The notes below the pieces were generated by a model that saw only the letters and a list, made by a program, of their open reading frames with translations, searched no databases and had not been told where the DNA came from. Source: Hermatobates lingyangjiaoensis (taxonomy: Eukaryota; Arthropoda; Insecta; Hemiptera; Hermatobatidae). From it: a stretch of 64,000 nt of DNA. The position numbers and the translations under genes are program-made. The DNA lies in the NCBI GenBank assembly GCA_026182355.1, contig JAPFBL010000049.1, forward strand, positions 5,725,001 to 5,789,000, in the 5' to 3' direction. This document shows, piece by piece, positions 20,120 through 31,100 of the stretch (position 1 is its first letter; every line of letters begins with the position of its first letter).

Positions 20120-21642
20120 TTGTTCGAAGAGAAAGGAAATTATACTATTTCAAGAACTGACCCATCTTTAACATTACGTACTAAAGTAAATAAGGTTGTT
20201 GATGAACTCAGAAAGAAGAACTCGATAAATCATCGTCAAGCGATATTAATGAAATCATATAATGGATTAGCTCCGAGGGTGTATGGATTAGTAAAATTGC
20301 ATAAGACAAATTTTCCTCTGTGCCAAATTGTTTCATTTATAGGTAGCTCAACTTATGAACTATCAAAATAGGTAGAGAAATATCTACATTATATTGTTGT
20401 CACTAGTGAATTCAATGTTAAAAATTCATTACAATTTAAAGAAGTCTTAACGAATGATGTACTGAATGAAAATATTATAATGATTTCTCTAGATGTTCAA
20501 TCAATTTTTACAAACATGCCAATTGATTTAACTTTTGATTTAATAAATAAGCAATGGGAAAAAATTGAACAAATATTGCCATCACAAAGGAGAAATTCTA
20601 ATCCATTCTAAATCTTATTTGTGAAGCTCGATATTTTATATTTAATGGAGTTATATACAAACAACAGATTGGATTATCTATGGGCTCTCCAATATCACCG
20701 GTTCTTGCTAACATTGTAATGGTTGAATTACTAAAGTATTGTAAAAGTGAGTTAGGATTAATAGTAAAATTCATGAAACTCTATGTCGATGATTTGTTTC
20801 TAATTATTGAAAAAAAGAATTGGAGAATGTTTTAAATGTATTTAATTCATATCATAATCGACTTAAATTTACATGTGAGATAGAAAAAGATGGCATTCTC
20901 CCATTCCTGGATATAAATGTTATAAGAGGAGAAAATGGTAATATTTTAACCGATTGGTACACGAAACCTACCAGAGCTGGAAGAATACTGCATTACTATT
21001 CTTCCCATCCTGTGAATCAGAAATTAAATTGCGTTAAGAATATGGTGAAAAAAGTTCTTGGTAGGAGTCAGTTTATCATACTACCTAAATGAAAATAAGG
21101 AAAGGGTAAAAGAGTTACTACAGAAAAATAATTATCCAGGAAATTTGATTGAACGTTTTTGGTCAAAATATTAAGGCAACAACAAGAGTCAGAAAATCAT
21201 ACAAATACTGACTTAGAAGTTCAAGATAGAAAGTTTTTTAAATTTCCATATGTTGAAGAATTGTCGCAACCAATTAAAAAAGTTTACAAAAGACACTTAC
21301 CTCAAGTTAATTTAGAATTTTATGGCAAAAGAAAACTGAAATCGTTATTTTCAAATATATAAGAGAAGATTCCAAAGGAATTACAGAGTAATATTATATA
21401 TGCAATAAAGTGCAAAGACTGAAACAAAGTTTATTATGGAGAAACCAGTCGTTTTTTTAAAGGAAAGGACTTACCATCACAGTTATTCTATAAGAAAAAA
21501 GAATATTAATGCCACTGCATTAGCTGCACACAGTATTAATGAAGACCATAATTTTGATTTTGATGAAATAAAAATAATAGCCAAAGAAATGGATGAACAG
21601 AGAAGGAAAACTCCGGAAATGTTATATAATAAAAAGGACTAG
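20120..21642 (+). pseudogene. Penelope-like element: RT plus C-terminal GIY-YIG endonuclease
   Basis: A frame-broken but clear PLE ORF. In order: VYGLVKLHKTNFPLCQIVSF (20279-20338; family PYGLPKxHKxxxPxRPIVS), SMGSPISPVLANIVM (about 20675-20720), catalytic LYVDDLFLI (about 20779-20805), and PFLDINVIRGENG with TDWYTKPTRAGR (about 20900-20975). The GIY-YIG region follows with VYYGETSR (about 21428-21450), then ALAAHSINEDHNFDFDEIKI (about 21509-21570). At least four stops or frameshifts separate five open pieces (20120-20371, 20400-20810, 20820-21092, 21159-21362, 21436-21642). It is flanked by inverted terminal repeats. PLEs move by target-primed reverse transcription using GIY-YIG nicking. Confidence 0.88.
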
Positions 21643-21759
21643 TCATTTATTAATTATAGAAGTGACATTTCAAATTTAAATAGTATTTATTCGGGTGTGT
21701 TAAGTTAAACATTGTCGATAGATAAAAACTTGTGTTAGTGTCTTTTTGGTTGTCTGGTG

Positions 21760-22126
21760 AAATTTGGTTACTTTGCTTGGTTATTTCAGTTCAGTGTCAC
21801 GTGTTCATTCAGACTACAGTTGTTAAAATCCACATACTACTTTTCTTTGTAAAATAATTTGTAGTGTAATACTTAGTTTTTCTGTTTCAAAATTTATACT
21901 TTTGTAAGTTTTCTCACTAACCTATATTCAAAATTTCTATTGTAATTTCTCAATTGTAACTAATTGCACTTTTATGTATGTTTGATTTTTGAATGATTGT
22001 ATTATTTCTTATATTTCCTCTGTGTTTGTAGGCCTATGAAAAAGGTTTTAAATAAAAACCGAAAAGTTGGCAATAAGAGTTTAATTTGAACCTGAAGACT
22101 GACCGAGTCGCGATAAACTTTAGTTT

Positions 22127-22129
<3 letters not shown>
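21760..22129 (+). repeat. Right inverted pseudo-LTR of Penelope-like element
   Basis: This is the inverted partner of 19743-20117. It ends in TTTAGTTTTG followed directly by a (TA)n tract. It carries GTAGGCCTATGAAAAAGG and CCGAAAAGTTGGC, a degenerate version of the hammerhead-like terminal block seen in other PLE copies of the window. Confidence 0.8.

Positions 22130-22165
<36 letters not shown>
22130..22165. repeat. (TA)n at PLE end
   Basis: A pure TA tract directly abutting the right PLE terminal repeat. Confidence 0.9.
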
Positions 22166-22167
<2 letters not shown>

Positions 22168-22434
22168 TTAAACTGTGACACGTTTTTTTCTATGTATCAC
22201 ATTTTAAGTGTAATTTGGCCTGCCAGACTGTTTCCGTTTATAATGGTATATATATATATATTATTGAATTTGATGGCAGATTCTGCGTTCACGACTTTCT
22301 ACTTATAGCTTCTATTTTCCTTACAATTTTCTTTTGAGAAGGTGATAATTGCCAAAGCAAACTAGCAAACGACATTCAGAAGGCTGGAAATAACCACTTC
22401 ACTGGGGATAACTATTTTTAATTAAACACTACAC

Positions 22435-22500
22435 TAGATTAAACTAAGATAACAAGCTTTCGGCCCCATGGGTCATCATTAGGTTCTTAAACTACTTACG
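22435..22500 (-). repeat. PLE terminal fragment with hammerhead-like block
   Basis: The minus strand reads AACCTAATGATGACCCATGG then GGCCGAAAGCTTG. This is the CTGATGA...stem...CGAAA pattern of PLE terminal regions with one core substitution. No ORF is attached. Confidence 0.4.
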
Positions 22501-22549
22501 AGTATATTAACTAAATATACCTATTACTGACTACTTTGGTATTTAAACG

Positions 22550-22553
<4 letters not shown>

Positions 22554-22606
<53 letters not shown>

Positions 22607-22647
22607 CGAAATCGTGTTTTCCCATTTCTTATTGTGGTGTGAGCATT

Positions 22648-22684
<37 letters not shown>

Positions 22685-22742
22685 CAATGCTCACACCACA
22701 ATAAGAAATGGGAAAACACGATTTCGCGTGTTTCTGTAAAAT

Positions 22743-22783
<41 letters not shown>
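22554..22783. repeat. (TA)n clusters enclosing a PLE-tail palindrome
   Basis: TA tracts at 22554-22606, 22650-22684 and 22749-22783 enclose an inverted repeat (arms about 22607-22660 and 22673-22726). The arm unit ends TTTTCCCATTTCTTATTGTGG, which is the PLE tail also found at 24440, 33193 and 49009. Confidence 0.8.
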
Positions 22784-22785
<2 letters not shown>

Positions 22786-23583
22786 TATATGGATAGTACC
22801 TCTCCCAGGACAGTATATCCGCAGGTCTATATGGCAGCACAGTCTTGTTTATGTAGTGCCTCTCCAATATCTCTCTAATGTTAGTCGAATGAATCATAGT
22901 GACCCTTAAAGGGGTTCCTGTTATGTATTATTAGCAATTTTGAAGTCATTTGTAAGTATTATATTAAGGTTTAAATAGTGGAAGAATCAGCATTTCCAAA
23001 ATAATAATTAACGTTAAAGGTGACTATGGCTGTATATGTTTAACCTAAATAATATGGATCATTTTACCAACTAAACGGATGAATAATTATATAATATTAC
23101 TGGTGTAGTGAATTAATAATGAAAAACCTGTAAATACAAGCACATTGATGTAAGTTAACCAGAATAAATGAATATTTATTATTCATGATTTTGAAGTTAG
23201 CTCAAAAGTATTAAGGTATATTGTTTTATAATATTTCATTATGTAGTGTTATTTATAATGGAATAGCTAAAATATTTTTTGTTTTTCACATAAAAGATAT
23301 TTTAAAGAAGCAATACCAGGAAAGAAGTCTATAAAGACCCTCCTGGTAAGTAGATTTCAGCTGGAAAGAGCACAGATTGTCAGAAAAGATTATTCCTTAA
23401 AAATATCTTGTATGTATAATCAGATATTAATTATATAAACAAAAAAATCTGTCATGACACTTGAAATTTATATCAGTCACACATGCTTTTTTACTTCTAT
23501 GGTTGTATCGGTTAGTACCGTTTGCTGTAGCTTCCTTAGTACTGATGATATAGTTTGAGTTTACTTTTTTCTTTATGTTTCAG
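22784..23583. other. Intron DNA, no gene seen
   Basis: AT-rich intronic sequence with no recognisable ORF or repeat family. It ends in a long pyrimidine tract and TTTCAG serving the next exon. Confidence 0.5.
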
Positions 23584-23814
23584 CCTTGTCCAGATAGTGT
23601 GGATTTTCGAGACTACCAGTGTTCATCCTTCAACGGTGTTCCATACAAAGGACAGTTAATGAAATGGACCGCCTTCGAAGACTTAACAGCTAACCCGTGC
23701 GCTCTCAAGTGTAAATCAGACACAGGAATCGTTGCTACACTGTCTTCCTCAGTCAAGGATGGAACCCGTTGCAGACACGGCAGTCTTGACTTATGCGTTG
23801 ATGGGAAATGTCAG
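23584..23814 (+). CDS. ADAMTSL: ADAMTSL exon: ADAMTS cysteine-rich module, N-terminal part
   Basis: A 231-bp exon (77 codons, phase 0/0), acceptor TTTCAG, donor GTAATA. It begins PCPDSVDFRDYQCSSFN, then has NPCALKCKSDTG and KDGTRCRHGSLDLCVDGKCQ. This is the cysteine-rich module that follows the first TSP1 repeat in ADAMTS and ADAMTSL proteins (family pattern DFRxxQCxxxN...NPCxLxCxxxG...DGTxC...CVxGxCQ), with all expected cysteines present. It belongs with the next exon, which completes the module. Confidence 0.95.
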
Positions 23815-23924
23815 GTAATAAGTTCCCGTATATTTGTTATTACTCGCACCATAAAAGGTGACAAAGATTTCACTTCAATATTTCGAATTCAATATTTATA
23901 TTAGTTTGACCAATATAAATTTTA

Positions 23925-24272
23925 TGGCAACTTTTGCACGGAATTTTATAAATACCACCAGACTTCGATTTCGGTTATCTTGGTCAAACTGTTAAATCAT
24001 TAAAGACACGTGTAAAACAACACCAATACAACGTAAGTAGACAGGAAAAAAGTAGTGCCTTATTTTTGCATATAAACAATGAAAATCATCATATTGATTG
24101 GACAGGAGCTAAATTTATTACCGATGAAAAATCAATGTTGTTAAGAAATATTATTGAATCGTCTCTAATTAAATTTAATAGATCAAATATTATAAACATT
24201 AGTAACGGTCTTTTCAAACTTGATACTTTCGTTACGAGGGAAATAGCCTCTTCAAAGAGGGTTGACAGCTAG
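23925..24272 (+). pseudogene. Second PLE: GIY-YIG endonuclease C-terminal fragment
   Basis: The + strand encodes the C-terminal nuclease of another PLE family: FGYLGQTVKSLKTRV (about 23968-24012), then SSALFLHINNENHHIDW (about 24050-24100) and a closing RSNIINISNGLFKLD segment, ending in a TAG at 24270-24272. The upstream RT part is missing, so this is a 5'-truncated insertion, the expected outcome of target-primed reverse transcription. It starts about 110 bp after the preceding ADAMTSL exon. Confidence 0.75.
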
Positions 24273-24439
24273 CGGATAGTTTTTTTTTTACTTTTTCTTA
24301 CTGTACTCCTTTGTTCCCCAAACATCCCTTTCTGGACATTAGTCCTCTCCTGCGCTTTCACGCTTTTAAAATACCACTCTTTCCTCCCACTCTTCTCAAC
24401 CGTTTACCAGATGTTTTCTGCATCTAGTGTTTCAGTTTG

Positions 24440-24521
24440 GTTTTTGAATCTGACGAAGACCGCTTGTTACGGTTGAAAAATCTTAGTTTTGTTTTCCCAT
24501 TTCTTATTGTGGTTTGATCAT
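24440..24521 (+). repeat. PLE 3' tail (GACGAAGACCGC family) running into (TA)n
   Basis: The tail GACGAAGACCGCTTGTTACG ... TTTTCCCATTTCTTATTGTGG ends at GATCA and runs directly into a (TA)n tract. It follows the GIY-YIG fragment and is its terminal region. Near-identical tails without any ORF occur at 33193-33280 and 49009-49096. Confidence 0.75.
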
Positions 24522-24739
24522 ATATATATATATATATATATGATTGGTTGTAAAGCTCCAACCACGGGCTCTCCTTCAATGATTGCTTTGGGGTGCAAAT
24601 ATTACGACAGTTAATCCAGAGAGTAAAACGGTCACCTTACGCGCATCCAAGGAGGCACATATCTAGTTTTTAAATGTGTGTTATAAAGAAGGTTTGAATT
24701 TAAATAGATAGGGCTGTTCTCAATGGTTAGAGATTAGTT

Positions 24740-25050
24740 TACCTTTGTCTATTTTTAATTACTGTTTTTATTTTAAATTATTATGTATACAACTTTATTC
24801 TAATCATTCTCATTATTATTATTATTTAAGTATTTATTATTTATGTTCCTGGATTTTCTTTTGTTTCAGTTATTTTCCTTTAAATTTTCTTAATTATTAT
24901 CTTTTAAGTTGTTATTATTTATATTTCCTAATTTTCTTCGTTTTCACTTTCTATTTCTTAGCTCTTCGCTTATTCTTAGTTAATTTTTCTTACCTTACTT
25001 GAACCAGGTACGTGTTGACAATACTGTTGGTCTCTAACCATCACTTAGCT
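24740..25050 (+). repeat. PLE-related terminal repeat, direct partner of 26290-26530
   Basis: The AT-rich block with TTATTTAAGTATTTATTATTTAT and TTCCTGGATTTTCTTTTGTTTC recurs at 26290-26530 in the same direction. The adjoining block with TAGCTCTTCGCTTATTC and GTTGGTCTC is present inverted at 26170-26280. Confidence 0.5.
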
Positions 25051-25076
25051 TGGTGTCCCTATCCCTAAGTCAAATC

Positions 25077-25610
25077 TAACCTCAACACTGTTCCCTCAAA
25101 AAACTAAATAAAGTTCCTTTGTAATAAAGGAACTAAATAAACTAACTAAATAAAGGAACTATTTATTTAGTTCTTTTGAGTGAACAGTGTTGAGGTTACT
25201 TTATTCTGAAGTTTTGTGCTGAGTTTTAGTGAAATTTGATTTAGTTAGTTCCCTTGAGTGAACAGTGTTGAGGTTACTTGTAATGTTATCTTATCAGTCT
25301 TGTCGAAGGTTTTGTCCCGTTAAGATTATTGTTCTTTTAAATAATGTAACTTTCATTTTCTTAGTCAAAAAATTCTTACTTCTGTAAGTTTTAATTATCT
25401 CTAAATACTTCTGCTTATAATATTCATAAGTTGTAACAATTCATTTTCATATTGTTTATATGTTTGATGTTGATATGTGATTTCTTATTACCCTTTGTTT
25501 GTAGTCCTATGAAAAACGTTTTAAAATAAAACCGAAACGTCTGCAATAAGAGTTTGATTTTTGAACCTAGAGAATTTGACCGAATCCCGATTAGATAACA
25601 CACATACATA
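25077..25610 (+). repeat. PLE pseudo-LTR copy with inverted and direct sub-repeats
   Basis: The block GTGAACAGTGTTGAGGTTAC occurs at 25179-25198 and 25258-25277 and, inverted, near 25077-25095; the arms 25077-25120 and 25152-25197 can pair. From 25300 to 25600 the sequence follows the right terminal repeat of the PLE at 21760-22129 (TAGTCCTATGAAAAACG, ACCGAAACGTCTGCAATAAG). Confidence 0.55.
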
Positions 25611-25649
25611 TATATAAATATATATATATACATATATGTGAGATTAAAT

Positions 25650-25812
25650 TTACGCCTTATTCTTTTTTTAATTAATTTCTTGGATACCTTTTCCAAATCC
25701 CTTAAGAGTCTTTTAAATTCACCAGGAACTAGGTACATCAACTCACCATAAATTTTGTTATCCATGCTTTTATTTCTTTCGACGTTTCGGTCACCTTCGA
25801 CCATCTACAGGG
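25650..25812 (-). repeat. PLE 5' end: hammerhead-like core and start of ORF
   Basis: The minus strand reads CCTGTAGATGGTCGAAGGTG then ACCGAAACGTCG (about 25808-25775). This fits a hammerhead pattern with stem II GGTC/GACC and an intact GAAAC-GTC box but a mutated CTGATGA box. An open frame follows (GELMYLVPGEFKRLL, DLEKVSKKLI) that is homologous to the N-terminal frame at 27227-27420. It is truncated by a (TA)-rich tract. Confidence 0.5.
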
Positions 25813-26022
25813 TATATATAATCTCACATGTAATAACGAAAGACTGTTCCTCAATCTCACATGTATTAACGAAGGACTGTTCCCTAACTATATATATATA
25901 TATATATAACAAGATTTCACATAAACACATGAAGTAACAAACAAACAATGGTCAAACTACTATATGAAATGGGAAAAAGTCAACTGACTTGGGTTTTTGA
26001 TTCTCATTTCGTATTGTGGTTT

Positions 26023-26059
<37 letters not shown>

Positions 26060-26062
<3 letters not shown>

Positions 26063-26215
26063 TTCACAGTAACCCACAGACACAGAACAAAGAAAAGAAA
26101 CACACTTACTGTCTCTAATTTTTGGTTCAACCATCATCAGGAGAGTTGAGATAGTGACACCAAGCGCTCTTGCGAAGCGACGGTTGGAGACCAACAGTTT
26201 TGTCACACGCGTACC
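26060..26215 (-). repeat. PLE terminal fragment (GTCTCCAACCGT family)
   Basis: The minus strand matches 32975-33075 on +. Shared blocks are GGTCTCCAACCGTC, CTCCTGATGATGG (CTCCTGAAGACTG in the other copy) and AAAATTAGAGACAGTAAGTGTG. It abuts a (TA)n tract at 26028-26060. Confidence 0.5.
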
Positions 26216-26700
26216 CGGTTCAAGTCAAGTATGAAAAGTTATCTAGGAATAAGCAAAGAGCTAAGAAATAGAAAGTGAAAATGAAGAAATTAATATTTGT
26301 ATTAATATATTCTTTATTATGATTATTTTTAATTTCTTTTATTTTAAAATATTATCTATACAACTTGACTTTATTCTAATCATCCTCAATATTATTATTA
26401 TTTAAGTATTTATTATTTATATTCCTGAATTTTCTTTAGTTTCAGTTATTTTCATCTTAATTTTCTTCATTCATATTATTTTTTAAGTTTTTATTATTTA
26501 TATTTCCTCATTTTTCTTCAGTTGGCTTTCGTCTTTTATCCATTCGACTACCTTTCCTGAGAACGACCGTTAAAAGGGTCGAAATATTGAATGTGAGTCC
26601 TAGTTTCTATTTCTCAAAGTTTTTAAAGTATTTATATATATACTTCAAATATATTATTTATAATATACTTCGAATAAAATTAAAGGTCCGTGTGGACAAT

Positions 26701-26838
26701 ATAAACTTGAACACATAGGAAAGAACACAGAAAGTCATTACAGAACTCACATCAATATTTGTGATTTCACGGATGTCGAAATATGGAAGTGAGTTCTGTA
26801 ATGACTTTCTTTGTTCTTTCCTATGTGTCAAAGTTTAT
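26701..26838. repeat. Inverted repeat of a PLE tail, 50-bp arms
   Basis: Arms 26701-26750 and 26789-26838 pair with about three mismatches. The unit GTGAGTTCTGTAATGACTTT recurs, single, at 27626-27645. It runs into a (TA)n tract on the right. Confidence 0.7.
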
Positions 26839-27225
26839 ATATATATATATATATACTAAAGTTGGTCATCAGGAAGGGAGTAGAAGGGATGAGGAAGAGG
26901 TTAGTGCGTCCAGGACTGCGAGTGGAAGGCGACTATGTTCCTGAGCGACTGAGAAGGACTGAGGAGGATTTTCTAGAATTTTAAAATTATATGAAGGCAG
27001 TCCGAAGGCGAAACAGTCAGGGAAAAGTTTATAAGTCAATTTATTACCTTCCCAGACGGAAATGGAGGAGGGAAGGTAACCAAAAGCCTGGAGAAACCTC
27101 AACGTGCCTTACCTCTGATATTCTCTCATTTTGTGAACATGTTCTGTGTGGACTTCTAAGTTTATTTTACTTTTAGTATTCTTAATAATTTTGTGTATGT
27201 TATGAAACTTTATATACCTAATAAC

Positions 27226-27414
27226 CTTGAAAATGGTCGATGATGACCGAAACATGTCGGTATATACAAATAACAATTTCGGTGAACTTATGTATTTAGT
27301 TCCAAACCTATGGAAGTTAAGTGAGAGAAGACTAGAAAAACTACTAAGAAAAAGTCTAAAACTCCAACTTGGCATCAGCTTTAATAAAACTTGTATAAAT
27401 GAAGGCCTGCTCCC

Positions 27415-27420
<6 letters not shown>
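27226..27420 (+). repeat. PLE 5' end: hammerhead-like core and N-terminal ORF fragment
   Basis: AATGGTCGATGATGACCGAA then ACATGTCGG (27232-27268) shows a GGTC/GACC stem II and an intact GAAAC box. It overlaps an open frame reading NNFGELMYLVPNLWKLSERR and then SFNKTCINEGLLPNY, the N-terminal segment of PLE ORFs. It is cut off by the large (TA)n tract at 27418. Confidence 0.5.
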
Positions 27421-27449
<29 letters not shown>

Positions 27450-27462
27450 CAGCTATATTATA

Positions 27463-27558
<96 letters not shown>
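27418..27558. repeat. (TA)n microsatellite, about 140 bp
   Basis: A nearly pure TA tract interrupted once by GCAGCTATATTATATAC. Confidence 0.9.
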
Positions 27559-27561
<3 letters not shown>

Positions 27562-27584
27562 GCAGTTTGCTTCTCAACGCGAGT

Positions 27585-27689
27585 ACTTCGCACTTCTTCC
27601 CGATGACTACGGATGTCGAAATATCGAAGTGAGTTCTGTAGTGTCTTTCTGTGTTCTTTTCTCTGTGTTAAAGTGTATATATATATATA
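27585..27689 (+). repeat. PLE tail between (TA)n tracts
   Basis: CTTCCCGATGACTACGGATG, TCGAAATATCGAAGTG and AGTTCTGTAGTGTCTTTCTG match the arm unit of the inverted repeat at 26701-26838. A (TA)n tract follows and is the target site of the Gypsy element. Confidence 0.5.
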
Positions 27690-27878
27690 AGTTAGCGTGT
27701 CCGGGTAATGAATAGGTTTTTAAAAAAAGGAATTTAAATAAACTAGCTCGCACGTGATTGAAGACAAGAATCGAGTTTTATTAGTCAGCTCCTTCTGTTT
27801 ATAGGAGAGGCAATGTTGATACGGACTTCAACCCTCTAGTCTCTCGCGGGCCGGCGTCTCTCGCGGGCCGGCATTACT
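27690..27878 (-). repeat. 3' LTR of Gypsy element
   Basis: A 189-bp LTR. On the minus strand it starts AGTAATGCCGGCCCGCGAGA and contains a short tandem of GCCGGCCCGCGAGAGAC and an AATAAA polyadenylation signal (rc of 27777-27782). Confidence 0.9.
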
Positions 27879-27892
27879 GCCCCCTCCCAGTC
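27879..27892 (-). promoter_or_regulatory. Polypurine tract (plus-strand primer)
   Basis: On the minus strand GGACTGGGAGGGGGC lies directly next to the 3' LTR, the position of the polypurine tract. Confidence 0.7.
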
Positions 27893-28135
27893 CTTATCAA
27901 CAATGCTCTCCGTACAAGTGTCTGAGTTATATCATAAAATAACAAAACAAAACTTGACTCTAAACATAAGAAATGAATATAATGTTTTAACATTCAAAAA
28001 TAAAATGACGTCCACACAAGTAACTGAATTAACATTGTTTATAGAAATTACAGAAATAACAAAAGATGAACTTCTATGATTATTTGTACAAAACAAAAAT
28101 AACAAAATTAACAAAGGTAAACACACATAACTACA

Positions 28136-31100
28136 CTATATCGTTCGCACCATTGGTGGGATTTTCCTTCTCACCCGTCGCAGTTTCTGAAAATGAACTA
28201 TTTCTTGTTTCAGGGTGTCCGTTCCTATCCTCAATATCTGTGCTCTGTACCGTGGTAACGTTGCGAGTACTTCGTATGGCCCTACGTATCTCGGGTCCGA
28301 TTTCCTTCGCTTCTGCCTATTCAGTTTATATACGAAGTCCCCTTCTTGTATCAACCCTACTGTTTCTTCTGCTTTCCTTTGATTATATTGCTTGGTCCAT
28401 CTTTCTTTTGCTGCTTTGACTCTATTATGTAACCTTTGTGGATCCGCTTCCTTTTTCCGCAATTCAAATGGTGTTGCCTCTGTGGTCGAGTGAATACTAC
28501 TGTTGTATGCTAGGACCGCTCTGGCCATTGCCACATGACCCTTTATGTTTTTTGCATCAGCCAATAACTGCAAGTGTTCCGTTAGAGTGTTATGTAGTCT
28601 CTCTATTGCTCCGTGGGACCTTGGATGACCCGGTGTACACCAATGGGGGTTTATATTGAATTCTTTTAACAGGGTTTTTATTTTAACGTTGTTGAACTCT
28701 CGCCCTCTGTCCATATAGATCGTTCTCGGGCAGTCAAACGTGGCCAAATACGACAGCAATGCCTCTTCTGTACTTTCACTTGATTTACTTGTTAGTGGCC
28801 ATGCTGAGGCTAACTTCGTTAGTCTATCTATTGTTGTTAAATATTTGTTTCCGTCGTATGTAAATATATCAATTTCTAGCTCCTCAAAGGGTCCCTCGGG
28901 CGTCTGACTTTGTAATAATGGAGGTACAAGTGGTACTCTTTCATACTTCCTCCTTTTGCATATTTCACAGTCCTTTATCACTTGGGCTATCCTCTTGCCC
29001 ATTTGGAGCCAGTAATGCGACCTCTGTAGATGTTTAAGGGTCTCTGTGACACCACGATGGTTGGTTTTTCCCCTGTGATAATTTAGGATGACCTCTTTCT
29101 GCTGCTCTTCGTCTTCTACCGTTTCTACCTGGTTCTTACAGATTATGAAATGAGCTCCTTGTCTCAGCTCTCTTTCCTGAATTAGTCGGAGTAGTCTATT
29201 TTCAAGTTCTTGTGATTCTATAAAGAAATGGTATACCTTTCCTGGCACTGTTAGTTGGTTTATGACTGTACTTAATTGTTCGTTGTTCGCTTTCGTTCCT
29301 CCTGTAATAATATTTATTTTTAAGTGGCCATATTTGTGCAATTGGGTGTTTATTATTTCTTCTGTGTCGTCTTTTATAATTATTTGATTTCTCTTGTTGT
29401 TTATTATATCCTGACTAATCTCAGCTTCCGGTCCATTTCGTTGTTCTTGGTCTTCATCTGCGTCTGGTGTCCAGTTGGCGAAGAACTCTCGCACGTCCCT
29501 GGAGGTACTTGGCTCTCTCGTACTACTTCTCGTAATGACGTTGACGTTTCTGGACAAACAGTCGGCTACTTGATTATCAACGCCCTTTACGTGCTGGACC
29601 CTGAAGTTGTATGCAGCTATCCTTTCTTTCCACTTTGCTATCCGGGCTGACGTCTCCTTTAAATTCCCGATCCACATTAGGGGCCTATGATCTGTTCTAA
29701 TAGTGAACTCAGCCGCAAAAAGGTAGGGTCGGAAATGTTCTACAGTCCACACTATGCCTAACATTTCCCTTTCTATTGTGCTATACCTTTTTTCTGCTGG
29801 TGATAATTTTCTGCTGGCGTAGGCTATTGGTCGCTCTCCCTGGATAGTTTCCTGCATCAAGACTCCCCCGATAGCTTCTTGACTGGCATCTGTCATTACA
29901 ATGAATGGTTTGTTTAGGTCAGGAAATTGGAGCAACAGCGGGCCCCGCAACGCCTTCTTACACTGCTCCACTGCTTCTCTTAGATCTTCTGTTTGTATAA
30001 ACTTCTTTCCTTTCTTTAAACTGTCCGTCAAGAGGTTCGTGATTGCTGCAAAGTCCTTTACGTACCTTCTATAGAAACCTATCATACCTAGAAAAGCCCT
30101 GATGTCTTTGGGTCCCTTTGGATAGGGTAATCGATCTATTGCTTCAACCTTCTTAGGGTCGGGTCTTACTCCTTCACCTGAGATAAGGTGCCCCATAAAT
30201 CTAACCTCTTTTTGATATAAGCGGGTTTTATCCATCGCTACCTTTAAGCCAAAGTCCCTTATTCTTTTCAGCACCCTTGTAACATGTTCCTTATGCTCTT
30301 CTATTGACTTACTGAACACTATGATGTCATCCATGTAGATTTGCGTAAAGTCTTCTCCCAGTCCTTCAAGCAGTTCATCCATGAGGCGTTGGAACGTGGA
30401 AGGCGCATTCTTTAGGCCAAAGGGCATCCTCAAAAATTCGAAGTGGCCTCTATCGAACGTAAAGGCCGTCTTCTCGACATCTCTCGGGTGCATCCTAATC
30501 TGGTGATACCCGGCCTTGAGGTCGAAGGTACTGAATACAGTTGCTCCTGCCATATGGTCGAGTATGTCTTCTATCCTTGGCAGAGGGTATCTTTCAAGCT
30601 TAGTGTACTTATTTAACTCTCTAAAATCTACTACCAACCGGTATTTAGGGGGTTTACCCTCCTCGACCTTTTTCGGGACCAGCCAAATAGGGCTCGAAAA
30701 TTGCGACTTAGACCTCTGTATTATGCCCTGGTCCAGCATTTCCTTTATTTGCTCCTGCATTATCTTTTTCAATTGGTGTGGGTACCTTCTAGGTTTCACG
30801 TAAACAACTGTACCTTCAGGGAGTTCTATTTGGTGTTTGACCCTACCTGTAGCTGATAACCTCTGTCCTTCACTATAGAATACTTTTTCAAATTCTTTCA
30901 TTAATTCACTCACCTGATGTTCTCCTGGTATCACTTTTCCACAGTTTACCGTTATTCTCTTCCCTGGTTTAACTCTCCCTTCCACGAAGTATTTCCTTTT
31001 TCCTAGTTTAATGTCCCACTTCCCTCTTTTACACTCAGGTTTTGCATTGATTCTCTCCAAAAAGTCGCACCCTAGAATAACTCCATATTTCTGGGTCTCT

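Noticed and set aside
24448..24500. Active hammerhead ribozyme in the GACGAAGACCGC tail
   Set aside because: CTGACGA and GAAA boxes are present, but the base after GAAA cannot pair with the base before the cleavage-site U, and stem II needs a bulge. Judged not a working core.
25424..25804. 126-codon minus-strand frame as a complete gene
   Set aside because: Only its start is PLE-derived coding; the rest runs through TA-tract-derived YIYIF sequence and PLE tail.
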